Shown one piece after another: positions 22,977 to 34,290 of a stretch of 64,000 bases of DNA. The number at the start of each line of letters is the position of its first letter. The first letter of the stretch is position 1. Origin of the DNA: Acanthosepion pharaonis (lineage: Eukaryota; Mollusca; Cephalopoda; Sepiida; Sepiidae). The stretch lies in the NCBI GenBank assembly GCA_903632075.3, contig CAHIKZ030005642.1, positions 1,906,501-1,970,500 of the forward strand. Direction: 5' to 3'. The notes below the pieces were generated by a model. The model made no database searches. It was not told the DNA's origin and saw only the letters and a program-made list of their open reading frames with translations. Both the position numbers and the translations under genes were made by a program.

Positions 22977-24460
22977 ATGCTTGGGTTTAAAGTTTCTTTT
23001 TTCCATATTTCTAAATATAAAATATGACACAGATGTAGAGAAATTACCGGTGCATCTGTGTGCAAGTCATTCTTGCTTTAAAGAATGAAGTAACGGAAGA
23101 AATAAGCTCAAAACTTATTTCAACAAATTCCTGGGAAGATTCTTCTTTACAATTGTCTGCAATTGCCTCAGTTTCAGACATTTTGAAAGCTCTTCAGAAC
23201 CCAGTTGAGTTACTCAACTCACTTGAGCTGCTTTGGGTTTCTTCACATCAAAGTTGGAACAACCACCATGATTCTTAGAAATGTGAAATTTCCATAGTCG
23301 ACCAATGGAACTCGCAAGCATCGTCTCCTGCATATCAGGAAGGCAACTATCCAAACTGAGATAGGTGCAAAAAGAAGGATGTTTCCTCCAAATTCCAATA
23401 GACCCCCCACCCCCAAATTAAGCAAATTTAATTCCCAGTGAGACTCAGCATTGCCATGACCATCAACAAGGTACAAAGGCAGGATACCTTGTTGTTATAG
23501 TTAGAAAGCTAATCTTGCAGACCATTAGTAGTAAGTACAATCCTCACTGGGTGCTCTATATTTGTAACCTATAAAAACAAGGCAAAAATGACAATCTTTC
23601 AAGATCATTGTCCTCAGCTTGATTATATATACATTTCTCACGGCCAATTCCATGTTGATTGTTCTAGAATTGGATCCCCAATTTTTTCATACTATCACCT
23701 TCACAGGGTGAAGCACTGATATTGTCTACCCAGAAAGGACTCCATCATTTGTTTCATTTTGGGCATCAGAATATTTTTACTGTGTTGAGTTTTAAGTTTA
23801 TTTTTTTTTTTGCAGATCACAACAGTTATTAGGGAGATACGATTAAATATACTTTAATGTTTTAAAAAAATTTATTCAGTATTATTATTGTTTAGGTAAT
23901 AGGCATTATAACATAGCACATATTGTGGAAAAAGGAATTTTTGATAATTTATGCATTTTTTACGTATTTATGGTTATTTTTTTAACTTTTATCAAAAGCA
24001 ACATTCTTGTACATGTAGTTATGGATAATATTATACATTAATTACTATTTTTTTAATTAATAACTATTTGTGCTCAGTTGTTGACATTAATAGCTATCTG
24101 CTGATGTGTTAAAATTTTGGAATAATGCAATAATAAAAATTTAAATTTCATCATTGTGATAGATGTTTCAATCTATTAATTAATTCACCCCAAGCAAAGC
24201 AATGATACCACTAAGATACAAGGAGCTGCAGAGAGTGAAAGAGATTGAAAAGGGCTTTAGAAGGGACCGGAAACCCAATCCTAAACAGGAAAGAAGGGAT
24301 AAACCTCTACTCCTGTTCAAAGGACAACACTAGGTTTACTTGCTAGCTAGGAAGGTAAACTATATGGGAGTGTATTTTATGTGCTGGTAAGAAATGGAAG
24401 TAAATAATGAATAGACATTAATGTAGTATTGAAATTAATACTGATCTCTCCCATTGTTTT
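22977..24460. other. Mostly unassigned, possible short exon near 23070-23278
   Basis: Includes the frame described next. 23480-23620 has a tRNA-like phrase (AGTACAATCCTCACTGGG), too degraded to call. 23800-24180 is AT-rich with no feature seen. Confidence 0.3.
23060..23278 (+). CDS. Short unrecognised ORF
   Basis: The frame includes LKNEVTEEISSKLISTNSWE and ALQNPVELLNSLELL, with normal residue composition and a leucine-rich helical look, ending at a TAG. A weak acceptor (CTTGCTTTAAAG) lies near its start. I recognise no homologue. It may be an old transposon fragment or chance. Confidence 0.15.
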   Translation: MQVILALKNEVTEEISSKLISTNSWEDSSLQLSAIASVSDILKALQNPVELLNSLELLWVSSHQSWNNHHDS

Positions 24461-24462
24461 TC

Positions 24463-24792
24463 TGACATGGGGGGTCGAGTAATTCAGTTCCTAGGAACCG
24501 ATAGCCCAGACACCAGCATGTATGATTTGATTATAGTGGTGAAGACTTTGTGCAGAACCAACCACACTTTTTTAAAAGCTGAATACAGAATACTGAATAC
24601 TTCTCCTAGACTAGTTGCCATCCCATGCTATAAAACCCAGTCTGTTCTGCTATATACCTATAGTTGGGGGGAGAAGAAGAGGATTCCTACCTTTCCCAAG
24701 GGTATTAGCATGTAAGTGAATGTAATGAATTCAAACTTGGCTCTCCAATTCCTCAATCTCAACTGCTACCCTGTTGCTCCACTGTACCTCCT
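24463..24792 (-). mobile_element. SINE family A
   Basis: Complement of the family: GGTCGAGTAATTCAGTTCC, GATTATAGTGGTGAAGACTT, GTTGCCATCCCATGC, TTCCCAAGGGTATTAGCATG and head AACTTGGCTCTCCAATTCC. The 82-codon ORF over it is spurious. Confidence 0.8.
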
Positions 24793-25029
24793 CTATATTA
24801 AAAATTAATAAACAATCATTTATTAACTAAAAAGGATTGTAATGAAAGAATTAGTAAAATAATCAAATCTAAAAGGCTTGCAATGAGATTTCATATAAAT
24901 ATTCCATTGGAATAGGAATATGTAAGAGTCACTGGTTTTTGCCAAGGATTTAACTTTTGGATTTTCTTTTGAACAGAAAAATATGATGCAAATTTCTTAA
25001 AAAAAAAGTTCAAACATGATAAAAGCAAC

Positions 25030-25453
25030 TACCATATATACTCTGGTATAAATTGGCTTCATGTATAGTATGACCACTGAATATTTTTGTTGAAAATCTT
25101 TTTTTTTCTCATAGCTCATGTATAATACAACCCCAGCTTCTAGTGGGCCTACTGTAGTCAAATATATTCATACTGGGCATCAGCCTGCATATATTATAAT
25201 AAATAAATGGTCATGTTTTGGGGGTTTTTTTTTTTCTAAATTGTGAGAAAAACAACTTACTGTAAAATATCTGATTTAAAAACTTTGATACCATAATTTT
25301 GTTTTCATTCATGCTTGACTACAGTAACTCCTATGTACTGGGAAACATGATTTTTAAGCTCTTCCATAAAGAGTATAGAGCACCCCCCCACTATTTTTTG
25401 CATAAAAAAAAAACGATCATAAAAACTTGCACTATACTTGAGTATGTATGGTA
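25030..25453. mobile_element. TIR element E, copy 1
   Basis: Left end ACCATATATACTCTGGTATA and right end, reverse-complemented, ACCATACATACTCAAGTATA are inverted repeats. Inside are TCATGTATAGTATGACCACT, CTCATGTATAATACAACC and GATCATAAAAACTTGCACTA. No coding capacity. Class not assigned; end and internal style resemble short non-autonomous DNA transposons. Confidence 0.7.
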
Positions 25454-25637
25454 AGTATGATTTGCATCCAACATAAGATCACCATTTACTAAGGAATTGC
25501 TTCATTGCATAACAACAAAAAAAATAAATTTAATAAAAAAAAATACCCACCTCAATAGAACTGTTTCTTTTTTTTGGATAAAAAATTACAAATAAAAAAC
25601 ATTAAAGACTAGAAAAACTAGAAAAGTGTATGTAAGT

Positions 25638-26372
25638 TTCATATATACTCGTATATAAGCCTACTTCATGTATAGTACAACCCCTGAATTCTTTTGTGAA
25701 AAATCCTGATTTTTTGTTTTCTCATAACTCATGTATAATGCAACCCCGGCTTCTGATCAATACTAGTGGGCCTATCATAGTCGAATGCGTCAATAGTGGG
25801 CATCACCCTGGGCATATTTTATAGCAAATAAATGGTCTTCATTCTTTTTTGTACAAATAATACCAGTAAATATAAAAAAAAATATATAATAAATAAAAGT
25901 AGATATAAATAGACAAGAAAACTGAAGGAATACAAGTGAAAAATATATGGTATATAGATATATATCAAACAAATGCTGTTGGAAAAGTGATACCTCAGCA
26001 ATATAAAGACATGCAGACAAAGAGAAACACAAATTGGAGAAAGGGGGAAAAAAAAAAAACATTGTCAATTCTTCATTTAAGGTATTTGTAGATTTTAAGC
26101 GACACACATAGTGAATAACGTTCTGCTGTTCATGTAGCAACAGAGAGAATTTAGGCTATGGAGGTAAGCTAAAGGGGCTTACCTGTACTGTTAAGGTTAG
26201 CCAAAAGTATCGTGAAAGTGTAGGCCTACTAGGTAGGTTATGGTCACTGAAAATGCATGATTTTTAACCTCTTCAAAAAAATTACCTGTGTATAGTGTGA
26301 TCCCCTAATTTTGTGTAAAAAAAAAAAACTGATCATAAAAACTCGCACTATACTTGAGTATATACAGTATTC
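25638..26372. mobile_element. TIR element E, copy 2, with extra internal sequence
   Basis: Left end CATATATACTCGTATATAAG and TCATGTATAGTACAACCCCT match copy 1; right end is TGCACTATACTTGAGTATAT. Between about 25840 and 26220 there is extra sequence with no counterpart in copy 1, which might be an insertion or the part deleted from copy 1. The minus-strand ORF of 116 codons there is hydrophobic and AT-driven. Confidence 0.65.
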
Positions 26373-26485
26373 AAAAATATTTTTCTGAATGAAAAATTAA
26401 ACAATGCAGTTTTTGTTCTTTGAAGGATTAATTTTTATAATATGTGAGTCTAATGAATCGTAGTGGATATTCCAAACAAAATAAA

Positions 26486-26740
26486 AGCTTACAGCCATAT
26501 CACATTGAAATACTGGTTCCTGTATAATCACTGAGGTAAGCAATGTCAAGCCTGGTCAATACTTAGATGGATGACTGCTTGGGAATACCATGTGCTATAA
26601 GCATGAATGTGTGGGTGGTGTAATGGATAATGACTCAGAATTGTTAATCGGAGAGCCGAGTTTCAATTCCAGTTGGGTTCATTATATTCATTTACATGCA
26701 AATACCCTTGGAAAAGTTATGAATTCACCTTTTCTTATTT
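26486..26740 (+). mobile_element. Chimeric 5S rRNA-tRNA SINE
   Basis: 26486-26601 follows nearly the whole 5S rRNA: TTACAGCCATATCACATTGA, ACTGGTTCCTGTATAATCAC, GGTAAGCAATGTCAAGCCTG, TACTTAGATGGATGACTGCT and TGGGAATACCATGTGCTATA. A tRNA-like head follows (GTGGGTGGTGTAATGGATAA, GAGTTTCAATTCCAG), then ATACCCTTGGAAAAGTTATG. This copy shows the 5S part best. The internal control region is mutated, so it is not a 5S gene. Confidence 0.88.
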
Positions 26741-26895
26741 TAGATGTTATAAGCATATTCAAATCTGAGCACCTAAGAAAAACTTACTCACATGGTATTT
26801 AATGTGTTAATAAGAATTGCAATCTCTTGTCCAATACTCTTGAATTTACAGATGGCATAGAAATCATCAGTGGAAATGAACAAAATGAAAAATAC

Positions 26896-27008
26896 ACTAT
26901 TTACATTATTCGGACTATTGTCCTTTTCTTTTTCACCATATTTATTACAACATTTTGGCAATTGTATGCTCTGGCTTTCTTCAGGTGGTTGGAATGTGGA
27001 ACTGAACC
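26896..27008 (-). mobile_element. SINE family B, 3' part
   Basis: Complementary to the family: TTCGGACTATTGTCCTTTTC, ACAACATTTTGGCAATTG, CTTCAGGTGGTTGGAATGTG. The copy ends where a 35-bp minisatellite begins. Confidence 0.8.
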
Positions 27009-27011
27009 CTT

Positions 27012-27150
27012 ATGTCCGCCTTTTGCCTTGAGTATAAACTGGATCTATGCTCCCCTTTTGCCTTGAGTATAAAGTGGATCTATGCTCCCCTTTTGCCTTG
27101 AGTATAAACTGGAGCTATGCTTACTTTTTGTCTTGAGTATGGACTGAATG
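27012..27150. repeat. 35-bp minisatellite, about four copies
   Basis: The unit begins TTTTGCCTTGAGTATAAACT and continues to a CTATGCTCCCC end. Three copies are nearly identical; the last is diverged. It sits exactly between two truncated SINEs. Confidence 0.93.
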
Positions 27151-27174
27151 CCAATTCATTGTCATTTTTATTCT

Positions 27175-27485
27175 ATAAGACTTATATTCAGTTATGTGCC
27201 ATGCATGATACAAGCTTAGGTGATCATGTATCTTTTGATACATGACTGACGAAGCAGGTTTTTTTCCCACATTAGGTTGCCATTTTTTTCTGCAGTAGAC
27301 CAATTGCTATCCAAGGCTATAGAACCTGGTCTGTCCTGCTATTTTCCATGGATGGGGGAGGGGGAGAAGAAGAGGATTCATACATTTCCCATGGTTATTA
27401 GCATGTAAGTGAATGTAATGGATCTGACTGGATTTTGAACTTGGCTCTCAGATTCCTCAATCCGAGTTGCTATCTGTTACCACAC
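27175..27485 (-). mobile_element. SINE family A
   Basis: Starts with CAGTTATGTGCCATGCATGA and TGATACATGACTGACGAAGC (family A 3' end reversed), then CAATTGCTATCCAAGGCTAT, GGTTATTAGCATGTAAGTGA and the head GGCTCTCAGATTCCTCAATC. Confidence 0.85.
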
Positions 27486-27493
27486 CATTACCA

Positions 27494-27543
27494 TTAAATA
27501 ACCCCCAAAATGGTTGATATGTCATTAAATTAACCAAGCAACA
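27494..27543 (+). repeat. Stand-alone SINE 3' tail motif
   Basis: CATTAAATAACCCCCAAAAT then GGTTGATATGTCATTAAA, matching the tail of the 5S-tRNA SINE and of family C. Confidence 0.6.
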
Positions 27544-27651
27544 GCTCATTCACTCTGTGCTGTCAGCCCTTGTGGCATGCCAATGACATCATTTTATAAA
27601 GGTAATGAGTGCAGGTAAAAGGGAATTAATGCTTTTTTTCAATGGCTTTAT

Positions 27652-28901
27652 GAAAAGGTGCTAAAAAGCTTTTGGTCCAACCAAGAAGAGAATGTTCTAG
27701 AAGTCATCAAACATAGATCTTATTCCACATATTCACTCTTCAATAGTTCAACACATTTGGCAGATTTCAAGTTACTTTAAACCTTTAAAATAAATTCCAA
27801 TGTTTGGTGATTGAAATACTGTACTTTTTGGTGCTGTTACTTTCAAATCATTCAAAAATTTCTTCCCTTTCAAACTCCTTTTGGGGTTTGAAACAGTCTG
27901 AATGATCAGTATCTGGTGAGTAAGATGTATAGTGCATTCACTCAAAGGCTGGTGGACATCTTTCCTCAGTTTCTTTTCAATATTTTTCTTTCAATGCTTC
28001 CTTGTATCAAAACAGCAAATTAGAATCTTCATGAATTGTTTAACCCTTTTGAAGATAATCATCAAAATACCTCCCTTGTCCCCCTTCCACACCAAATTGT
28101 GGCCATGACCTTCCCTGCTGAATTTTAGGTTTATTTCTTCAACCATAGCAAATCCAGGTGCTGTCATTGCATGGATTGTGGTTTGGTCTTCAGATCATTG
28201 TGGTGACACCATGTTTCATCAGTGAGACACGTCATTTCAAAAAAATGATCACCAGATTACAGAAAATGTTAAAAAATTAAATTGGAGCCGTATCCATTCA
28301 ATATTGTTTCTGATTGGCATACAAACATTTTGTCACTCCATTTGACTGACATCTTTTTTTTTTTTCTGCCCACCTCATCAATGATAAATGGAATGTGTAT
28401 TTCAGGATGTCTGTAATTGTTTTGGTCAAGAGCCATTGATTGATGCACATGATTAGCAATTTCCAGATTTGATTTGGTTGAAGGCTTAAAAGTTGCAGCT
28501 GTATTTTGGATCTCAAGATCTCTACATTGGACATATCAACCATTTTGGGGTTATTTAATGGTAATGGTGTAGTAACAGATAGCGGCACCATTTTCTTACA
28601 GTTGAATCTGACAAACTCTTGTCACTCAATGCTTGCATCAAATTCTTCTGAATTTCATTGGATATTTTCTTCTGCAAGAACAGGAATCCCATGACAGCCC
28701 AGAGTTGAACACTTGAAAGTTCCACACTTTTTGTTGACATGGTTCAACAAATGATCTGAAACAAATTAAAAAAAAATAAGCACTCAAGAATTCTGCAAAT
28801 TGACTTTTTACAGTATAAAAGAATATTCTTTTTGTCTACAGTGACAATGCTTAGATTTTGGAAAGTGGTTGGGCTGAGAACTTTTCTGCAGCCTCCTCAC
28901 A
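27652..28901 (-). mobile_element. Degraded mariner element with both ends
   Basis: About 1.25 kb, the usual mariner length. Left end ATGAAAAGGTGCTAAAAAGC and right end (complement) GGCTGCAGAAAAGTTCTCAG form imperfect TIRs. The minus-strand transposase starts at 28740 (MSTKSVELSSVQLWAVMGFL, then SLSDSTVRKWCR). Further on it has TDETWCHHNDLKTKPQSM, KVMATIWC and PPAFE..YSPDTDHSD, the PHPPYSPDLAPSD region. Several stops and shifts break the frame. Its ends match the MITEs at 22022 and 60257. Confidence 0.88.
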
Positions 28902-28983
28902 GTACTAAGTGTGTATCATCAGTTTCAGATGAAATTTGAACTCTGCCTATTCTGTTTTCTATGTCCACCATTGATATACTCAC

Positions 28984-29030
28984 ACAAAAGGAGGTGCTGA
29001 AAAGTTCTCAGCCTTGACCTGCTTCTTAAA
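28984..29030. repeat. Lone mariner-type end
   Basis: GGAGGTGCTGAAAAGTTCTC followed by AGCCTTGACCTGCTTC matches the terminal repeat of the neighbouring mariner, about 80 bp beyond its right end. It is probably a remnant of another copy. Confidence 0.6.
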
Positions 29031-29089
29031 ATAGGACCACACTAGGCAATCTGTTGTGATTTCTGTAACAAATAGTCTGTTATAGGGTG

Positions 29090-29330
29090 TAGTTGCTATC
29101 CCCACACCCAACTAATTTGGATTCAGTATCCTTTTTCTAGACAGGTTGCTAACCAAGGCTAGAGGCCCAAGTCTACCCTTTTATTAACCTCTAGTTGTGG
29201 GGAAGAGGTGGATCCATACTTCATTCCAAGTGTATTTGTGCGAAAGTGAATGTAACGTCCTTAAATGAAAATTGAACTCAAAACACCAGTCCCACTTTCT
29301 GTGCTGATATCAACTATGCTACCTACACAT
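29090..29330 (-). mobile_element. SINE family A, diverged copy
   Basis: AGACAGGTTGCTAACCAAGG, CTAGTTGTGGGGAAGAGG and TTGTGCGAAAGTGAATGTAA keep family A order, but at lower similarity than most copies. Confidence 0.6.
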
Positions 29331-29910
29331 TCACACTATTTGATTAAAAGGAGTGGAAAACCTAGAATCTAAAATAATGAACCTTACAAAAAGAAAAAAA
29401 AGTAGAAATTTCCCTAAGTGCCTCTTCCTGATTTAGAAAAAAAAAACAACAAAAAACAAAAGAAAAGAAGGTGCTTTCCTGTTACCAAATTACTTTTCAA
29501 ATATAAAGCCAGCTTGGTGGGAAGTGATCCCATTTGCATGGTTAATTTTAGTTACTCCAATTGTTAATGTGTTTTTATTTTGTGCTTGGATTTGATTTTA
29601 CAACACCTGTTGTCAAAGCTAGAGGTTAAGTTACATTGTATTAATCTCTTGTGTAATTTTTAGGTTGGATTTTAGTATAAAAGGGGGAAGAGGGGGCTGT
29701 TGCTGATATTCACCTGATGTGTGTTATATTATTCTCCTTCTGCCATTGTTTCTCAAATGACTTGTGAATTCCACGTCTTCACCCTTATTTGCATAAACGC
29801 ACGCTTAAGTTGCAAGCGTTTCAGTTTCTAAAATCTTAAAAACAACTTTAAAAAAAATTGGGATTTTCTGTATATTTTATGTATTATTTAAGCTAATATA
29901 TTCATTTTGT
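29331..29910. other. Unassigned sequence
   Basis: A-rich stretches and no recognised element or gene. Confidence 0.35.
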
Positions 29911-29914
29911 TGAC

Positions 29915-30215
29915 GGAGTAATGGATAACGGCTTGGACTGAGGAACGGAGAGCCGAGTTCAAATTCCACTCGAATCCATTGCATTCACTTACATGCTAAT
30001 ACCCTTAGGAAAGGTATGAATCCTCTTCTTCTCCCCCCCCACCAACTATGGGAAAATAGCAAGACAGACCAGGTTCTATAGCCTTGGATGGCAACTGGTC
30101 TACTGCTGAAAGAAATGGCAACCTACTGTGGGAAAAAAATCTGCCTCATCAGTCATGTATTGAAAGACATAATCGCCTAAGTGTGTATCACTCATGGCAC
30201 ACAACTGATTGATTG
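29915..30215 (+). mobile_element. SINE family A, plus strand, best-preserved copy
   Basis: Head GGAGTAATGGATAACGGCTT and GAGAGCCGAGTTCAAATTCC (B-box-like GAGTTCAAATTCC), body AATACCCTTAGGAAAGGTAT, CTTCTTCTCCC, GACCAGGTTCTATAGCCTTG and GGATGGCAACTGGTCTACTG, with 3' end CATCAGTCATGTATTGAAAG, ACTGATTGATTGACTG. Useful as the reference orientation. Confidence 0.88.
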
Positions 30216-31212
30216 ACTGTTTTCATTAGTACATTTTGGCTGATATATTCTCTGGCCTTCCTCAGATGTTTGTTGCAATCATTAAAAAAACTTCCTTTAT
30301 TTTTTCTTTTCTTTTCTTTTTTATATAAGTCAGCCATTAAGCTTGATATCAACTCAATTTTTATTTATAAAACTAAAATTAAAATAACAAAGTAATAATA
30401 GTAATAATGATACCTGTTGATATATGCAAAATTTTGTAATTTAAAGTACATCAAGGTAAGCAGAATTTTTTCAGTAAGAGTGCTCACTCAAATCAATATC
30501 TAGAGCAATAATTATTATCAGTAAATAAAATGTTTTCAATGCTTATCTATGACCAACTAAAAATTTTGTGATACTAATGCTCCTCAGGTTCAGATAAAAA
30601 TATTCTATTATTGATAGAATATATATTTTTATAAACACCTATTAAAAATATACAATATTTGACGCTGAATAGTGTTAACATCATAAAACTTTTAGTCACT
30701 CATAGGTGAATATTGTGAACTTTTTATTTATTGGTAGTAAAATTCAAAGTACAAGTATTATTTTTTCCAAATCAAGAAATAAAACTTTGTCAAATTCCAA
30801 TTATTTTAATATTTCTACTAATCCCTAATCAACAGTCGTCTAGTTTTAAATTGTTTTTGAAAATACATGCTTATAATTTAGAAATATTGTTTTTTGTAAT
30901 GAAGTGTGGATGTTATAATTAAAGAGAAAAACATGAAAACATATTTTATACAAGAATTATTAATATAATTATTAATAAAATAATGCCGTAAAATAGAAAT
31001 GAACAAAAAAAGGACATTGCTTTATTCGTCATGTTTGAGTGTTTTAATGCTTATTACCCTAAAAACTGTCATTGTTGTTGTGTTATTGTAATAAGCAGAT
31101 GTAAACAGAAATTAGATTATTATAATATAGATGATGTTGAATCTTAGAAGTTGTATCATAAACTAAACTGTTCACCAGAAATTTGGATACATTTATTCTA
31201 TTTTTAGATATA
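30216..31212. other. AT-rich unassigned sequence
   Basis: A short family-B-like phrase is at 30230-30270 (ACATTTTGGCTGATATATTC, GGCCTTCCTCAGATG). Beyond that only AT-rich DNA. Confidence 0.4.
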
Positions 31213-31292
31213 TTGGGTTAGAAACAAAGTTCCCACACAACTTTTAATAAAAATATATATAAAGTTGTGCAGGAACTTTGTTTCCAACCCGA
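31213..31292. mobile_element. 80-bp hairpin MITE flanked by TA
   Basis: TTGGGTTAGAAACAAAGTTC and its inverted partner GAACTTTGTTTCCAACCC enclose only a few AT bases, with TA on both sides, the target used by mariner/Tc1 elements. The arm starts like the TIR at 3190-3222. Confidence 0.8.
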
Positions 31293-31810
31293 TAGTTTGA
31301 TTGAGATTAATGTTAGTCTTTTATTGTTATTTTGACTTAAAAAAATAAAATAAAGTCAGACATTTTAGTTTTCCATTAAAACTAATCAGAAAATACAATT
31401 TTTTCTGCCTTCGGATTATGACAGAAATAATATTTCTGTTTAAAACTGGTGCCAGTTTCCTTAACAATCCCATTTCTGAAACAATGGCCAAACAATGATT
31501 TTTTTTTTTTTTTGTATAAAATTCAATTCTCTTTCCCTCTCTCTCTTTTTCTTTCTTTTGTTTAGAAATTGTGAGAAGAGAATAAAAAAAGATAATAAAA
31601 CCATTGCTTTGTTTTGTTTTAAAGATAGCCACAAGTCAGTGATTTCTTTTTTTGGTGGTGGTGGTGGTTTTGGGGTGGAGCACCTACTCTTATTCTATGG
31701 GTTATTCAGACTAATATTCTCCTACTTCTTTTTTTTTTATCACTATGAATCGGCTAATGTGGCTTTTGACTTTCCAAGTGATTGAAATTATAAGATGACT
31801 CATAATCTTA
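31293..31810. other. Unassigned, low complexity
   Basis: A CT-rich tract (31525-31560) and a GGTGGT run (31654-31675). The ORFs on both strands are low complexity. Confidence 0.35.
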
Positions 31811-31811
31811 T

Positions 31812-31882
31812 TTGCATTATTTCCATTCAGACTATTGTCCTCATCTTTGTAAGATGAGGACAATAATCTGAATGAAAATAAT
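31812..31882. repeat. SINE B 3'-end hairpin
   Basis: TTCAGACTATTGTCCTCATC, a few bases, then GATGAGGACAATAATCTGAA. Two family B 3' ends meet tail to tail with nearly nothing between. Confidence 0.8.
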
Positions 31883-33080
31883 GATAACTCCTCAACCCAG
31901 ATATTCAAACAGAGACTCATAATCTTTTTTAAGTTTCAGCTGATGTGTTCTTCAACCTTCCTTAAATGTTCATGTTGTTGGTTCAAGATTTTGGTATTTA
32001 AGATTCCTGCAAGATAAGTAATCTCAAATATTTTTTTTGCATACCTATGGATGTAAAATACAACAGTCTATTTTAGGAGAGGTACTTAACAAAATATACC
32101 AGAGTACTTGGATTGACTATTAGGTATTAGGATGTATTCCTGACTGTACCCCTTTATAATGCAGTATAGGATTACTTTCTGGATGGGGTGAGATTTCCAT
32201 TCAAAAGACAACTGAAGCTAAGGACAATATTTATTTGGTATACTTAGGTAGGCAAAATCTAACACTGTCTTCCTTTTTTACATGTAAGTACTTTTCCTTA
32301 AAAATACCTGCTTTTCTTGGTTTTTGTTGCAGACATTAGGTTGTGCAACAGAGAGGCTCTGTCTAGGAAGAGATCCCTAGTCATTTTTTTGGTTGTTGTT
32401 GTCAGCCCAACTGTAATCCAATCATCAGTTTATTTATTTCAAGTAGAACATCATAGATATTAAATTTGCTATGTGTAAAAACCTGATGATATCACTTCAG
32501 ACAAAGAACATATCAGCTAAAACCTTGTGATAAACAACCAGTAAAAATGAGAGCATGAATCAGAATAATTCTTTGAATGATTGACAGGATTTATCTTAAA
32601 AATTAAAACAATGCAAGAAAGGCCAAAGAAGACATCAGGAAAAATTTGATAAAATCATCAAAGATGAGGATATTAGTTTAAACAGAATAGTGACAATAAT
32701 TCCTTTCAGAATTTCATACAATATTCAATTGATCTTAATTTTCAATAAACCTTCCACAAAAGGGAATTTTGTTCCTCTTTTATTCTCATAGGATAAAAGT
32801 AGATTAACAATGATGAATCAGGATATTTATAATCTGAAACCTTGTCAATGATACAATATAGATGTGATCTTTTTATTCACAATCTTGTCCTGAGCTTTCA
32901 AGTTTTAAGCTTATTACTGAAAGACCATTAGAATTAACACAGATTGTCAACCTCTGGTTACTATATAAGTAGGGTTTGACTGCAATTGTCTGATTCCTAA
33001 ATTCAAGGAATGCAGAAAATAATTTTGAGAAATTGTTTCACTGCTTTTTTTATTTTTTGTCTTTATATATTCAAATTATT
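31883..33080. other. Unassigned AT-rich sequence
   Basis: No gene or known repeat was recognised. A phrase GATGAGGATATTAGTTTAAA at 32664 recalls the family B end but is too short to call. Confidence 0.4.
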
Positions 33081-33085
33081 GTAGC

Positions 33086-33378
33086 GCTATTTACATTATT
33101 CAGACTATTGTCCTCATGTTTGTCACCATATTTATCACAACATTTTGGCCATTGTATGCTCCGTTGGGATGTCGAACTGAACCCTTTATTTCGCTCACTG
33201 GGGTAGACTGTTCTAGTTCCACGTGCCATGTCTAATGGATGTCAGTTGTCAGTTATCAGTTATCTCCTGTTAATTCCCCTCTCCAAGTTCTCCACTGCCT
33301 TAACCGGGTATTGAACTCACACTCTTTGAGTCCTGTCACTGGATCCAACCAACGCCTTTATCCACTGTGCATTGTGTC
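33086..33378 (-). mobile_element. SINE family B, near full length
   Basis: Complement of the family from CAGACTATTGTCCTCATGTT through GTCGAACTGAACCCTTTATT, TCTAGTTCCACGTGCCATG, TTGAACTCACACTCTTTGAG (complement of the B-box region) to the head ATCCACTGTGC. Confidence 0.87.
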
Positions 33379-33444
33379 CTTCTGTGCTGTCTGTGTATGA
33401 ATTTCTGGGTATTATAAACCTAATGTCATCAGCAACCATTTTTT

Positions 33445-33537
33445 ACCAGTGCTCATATTGCAATTTTTGCTGTTATCATTGCATGTTTTTACCAGAGCTC
33501 ATATTGCAATTTTTGTTGTTATTATCGCTTTTCTCTG
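33445..33537. repeat. 46-bp tandem duplication
   Basis: ACCAGTGCTCATATTGCAAT continues for about 46 bp and repeats as ACCAGAGCTCATATTGCAAT with a few changes. Confidence 0.85.
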
Positions 33538-33568
33538 GCACTCCTTATTACTGGTTCCCATATTGTAT

Positions 33569-33772
33569 TCATGGCACGTGGAACTAGAATAGTCTATCCC
33601 AGTGAGCGAAATAAAGGGTTCAGTTTGACATTCCAACCACCTAAAGAATGCTGGAGCGTACAACGACCGAAACTTTGTGATAAATATGGCGACAAAGATG
33701 AGGACAATAGTCCAAATAATGTAAATAGTGCACATAATACCTCATCTCAGAAATATAGACAGTTATTGTAGC
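33569..33772 (+). mobile_element. SINE family B, head missing
   Basis: ATGGCACGTGGAACTAGAAT, GCGAAATAAAGGGTTCAG, CATTCCAACCACCTAAAGAA, GATAAATATGGCGACAAAG and GATGAGGACAATAGTCCAAA. Lies 190 bp from an oppositely oriented copy, so the two could fold on each other. Confidence 0.85.
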
Positions 33773-34030
33773 GCTGTTATCTTATTTATTCTCTATGATT
33801 TTGTTAATACACTGCACTCATAGTGAGTTAAAGGCTGCTGAGGGTTCTACTGAATCATATGCCTTTTCCTTTTTACTAAAGGTAAGCAAGATTATTTGTT
33901 GTATTTTATTTTTTTAATCTTTTTTGTTTGTAGATGATCTATTGTCGAGTAATCATTTGTAAAAGCTCTCTGTGTGGCTGGGTTTCATCCAGAGTTTTTG
34001 TTTATCTCCTATATTTGTTGTGTAAAATAT

Positions 34031-34290
34031 GAGGGGCAGTCTGAAAGTAATGCCTCTTATTTATATCCAGGGAACCTACAACAAAGCATTATTCTTTCAT
34101 ATTGTCTCCATGTTTTCACCAACAATGAACAAGAACCTGCATTTCATGGGTTGATAGTGATGCAGGGCTGCACAGAATGTGGCTTGTCATACACATCACT
34201 GCTTAAAAGTATTACCCACTGTTTACCTGTGCTCACATTCACTCTTTGGTCACTGTTAACATTTATCAACCTTTTATGAATATCACTCAG
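34031..34290 (+). mobile_element. Possible mariner 5' fragment
   Basis: GAGGGGCAGTCTGAAAGTAA then TGCCTC looks like a mariner terminal repeat. The following 250 bp (AATGTGGCTTGTCATACACA, GGTCACTGTTAACATTTATC) has the general style of a mariner leader, but no transposase is readable. Confidence 0.4.

Noticed and set aside
26486..26601. 5S rRNA gene
   Set aside because: Many changes throughout, including the internal control region, and directly fused to a SINE body.
34031..34290. Intact mariner
   Set aside because: Only one end is visible and no transposase can be read, so listed as a possible fragment only.
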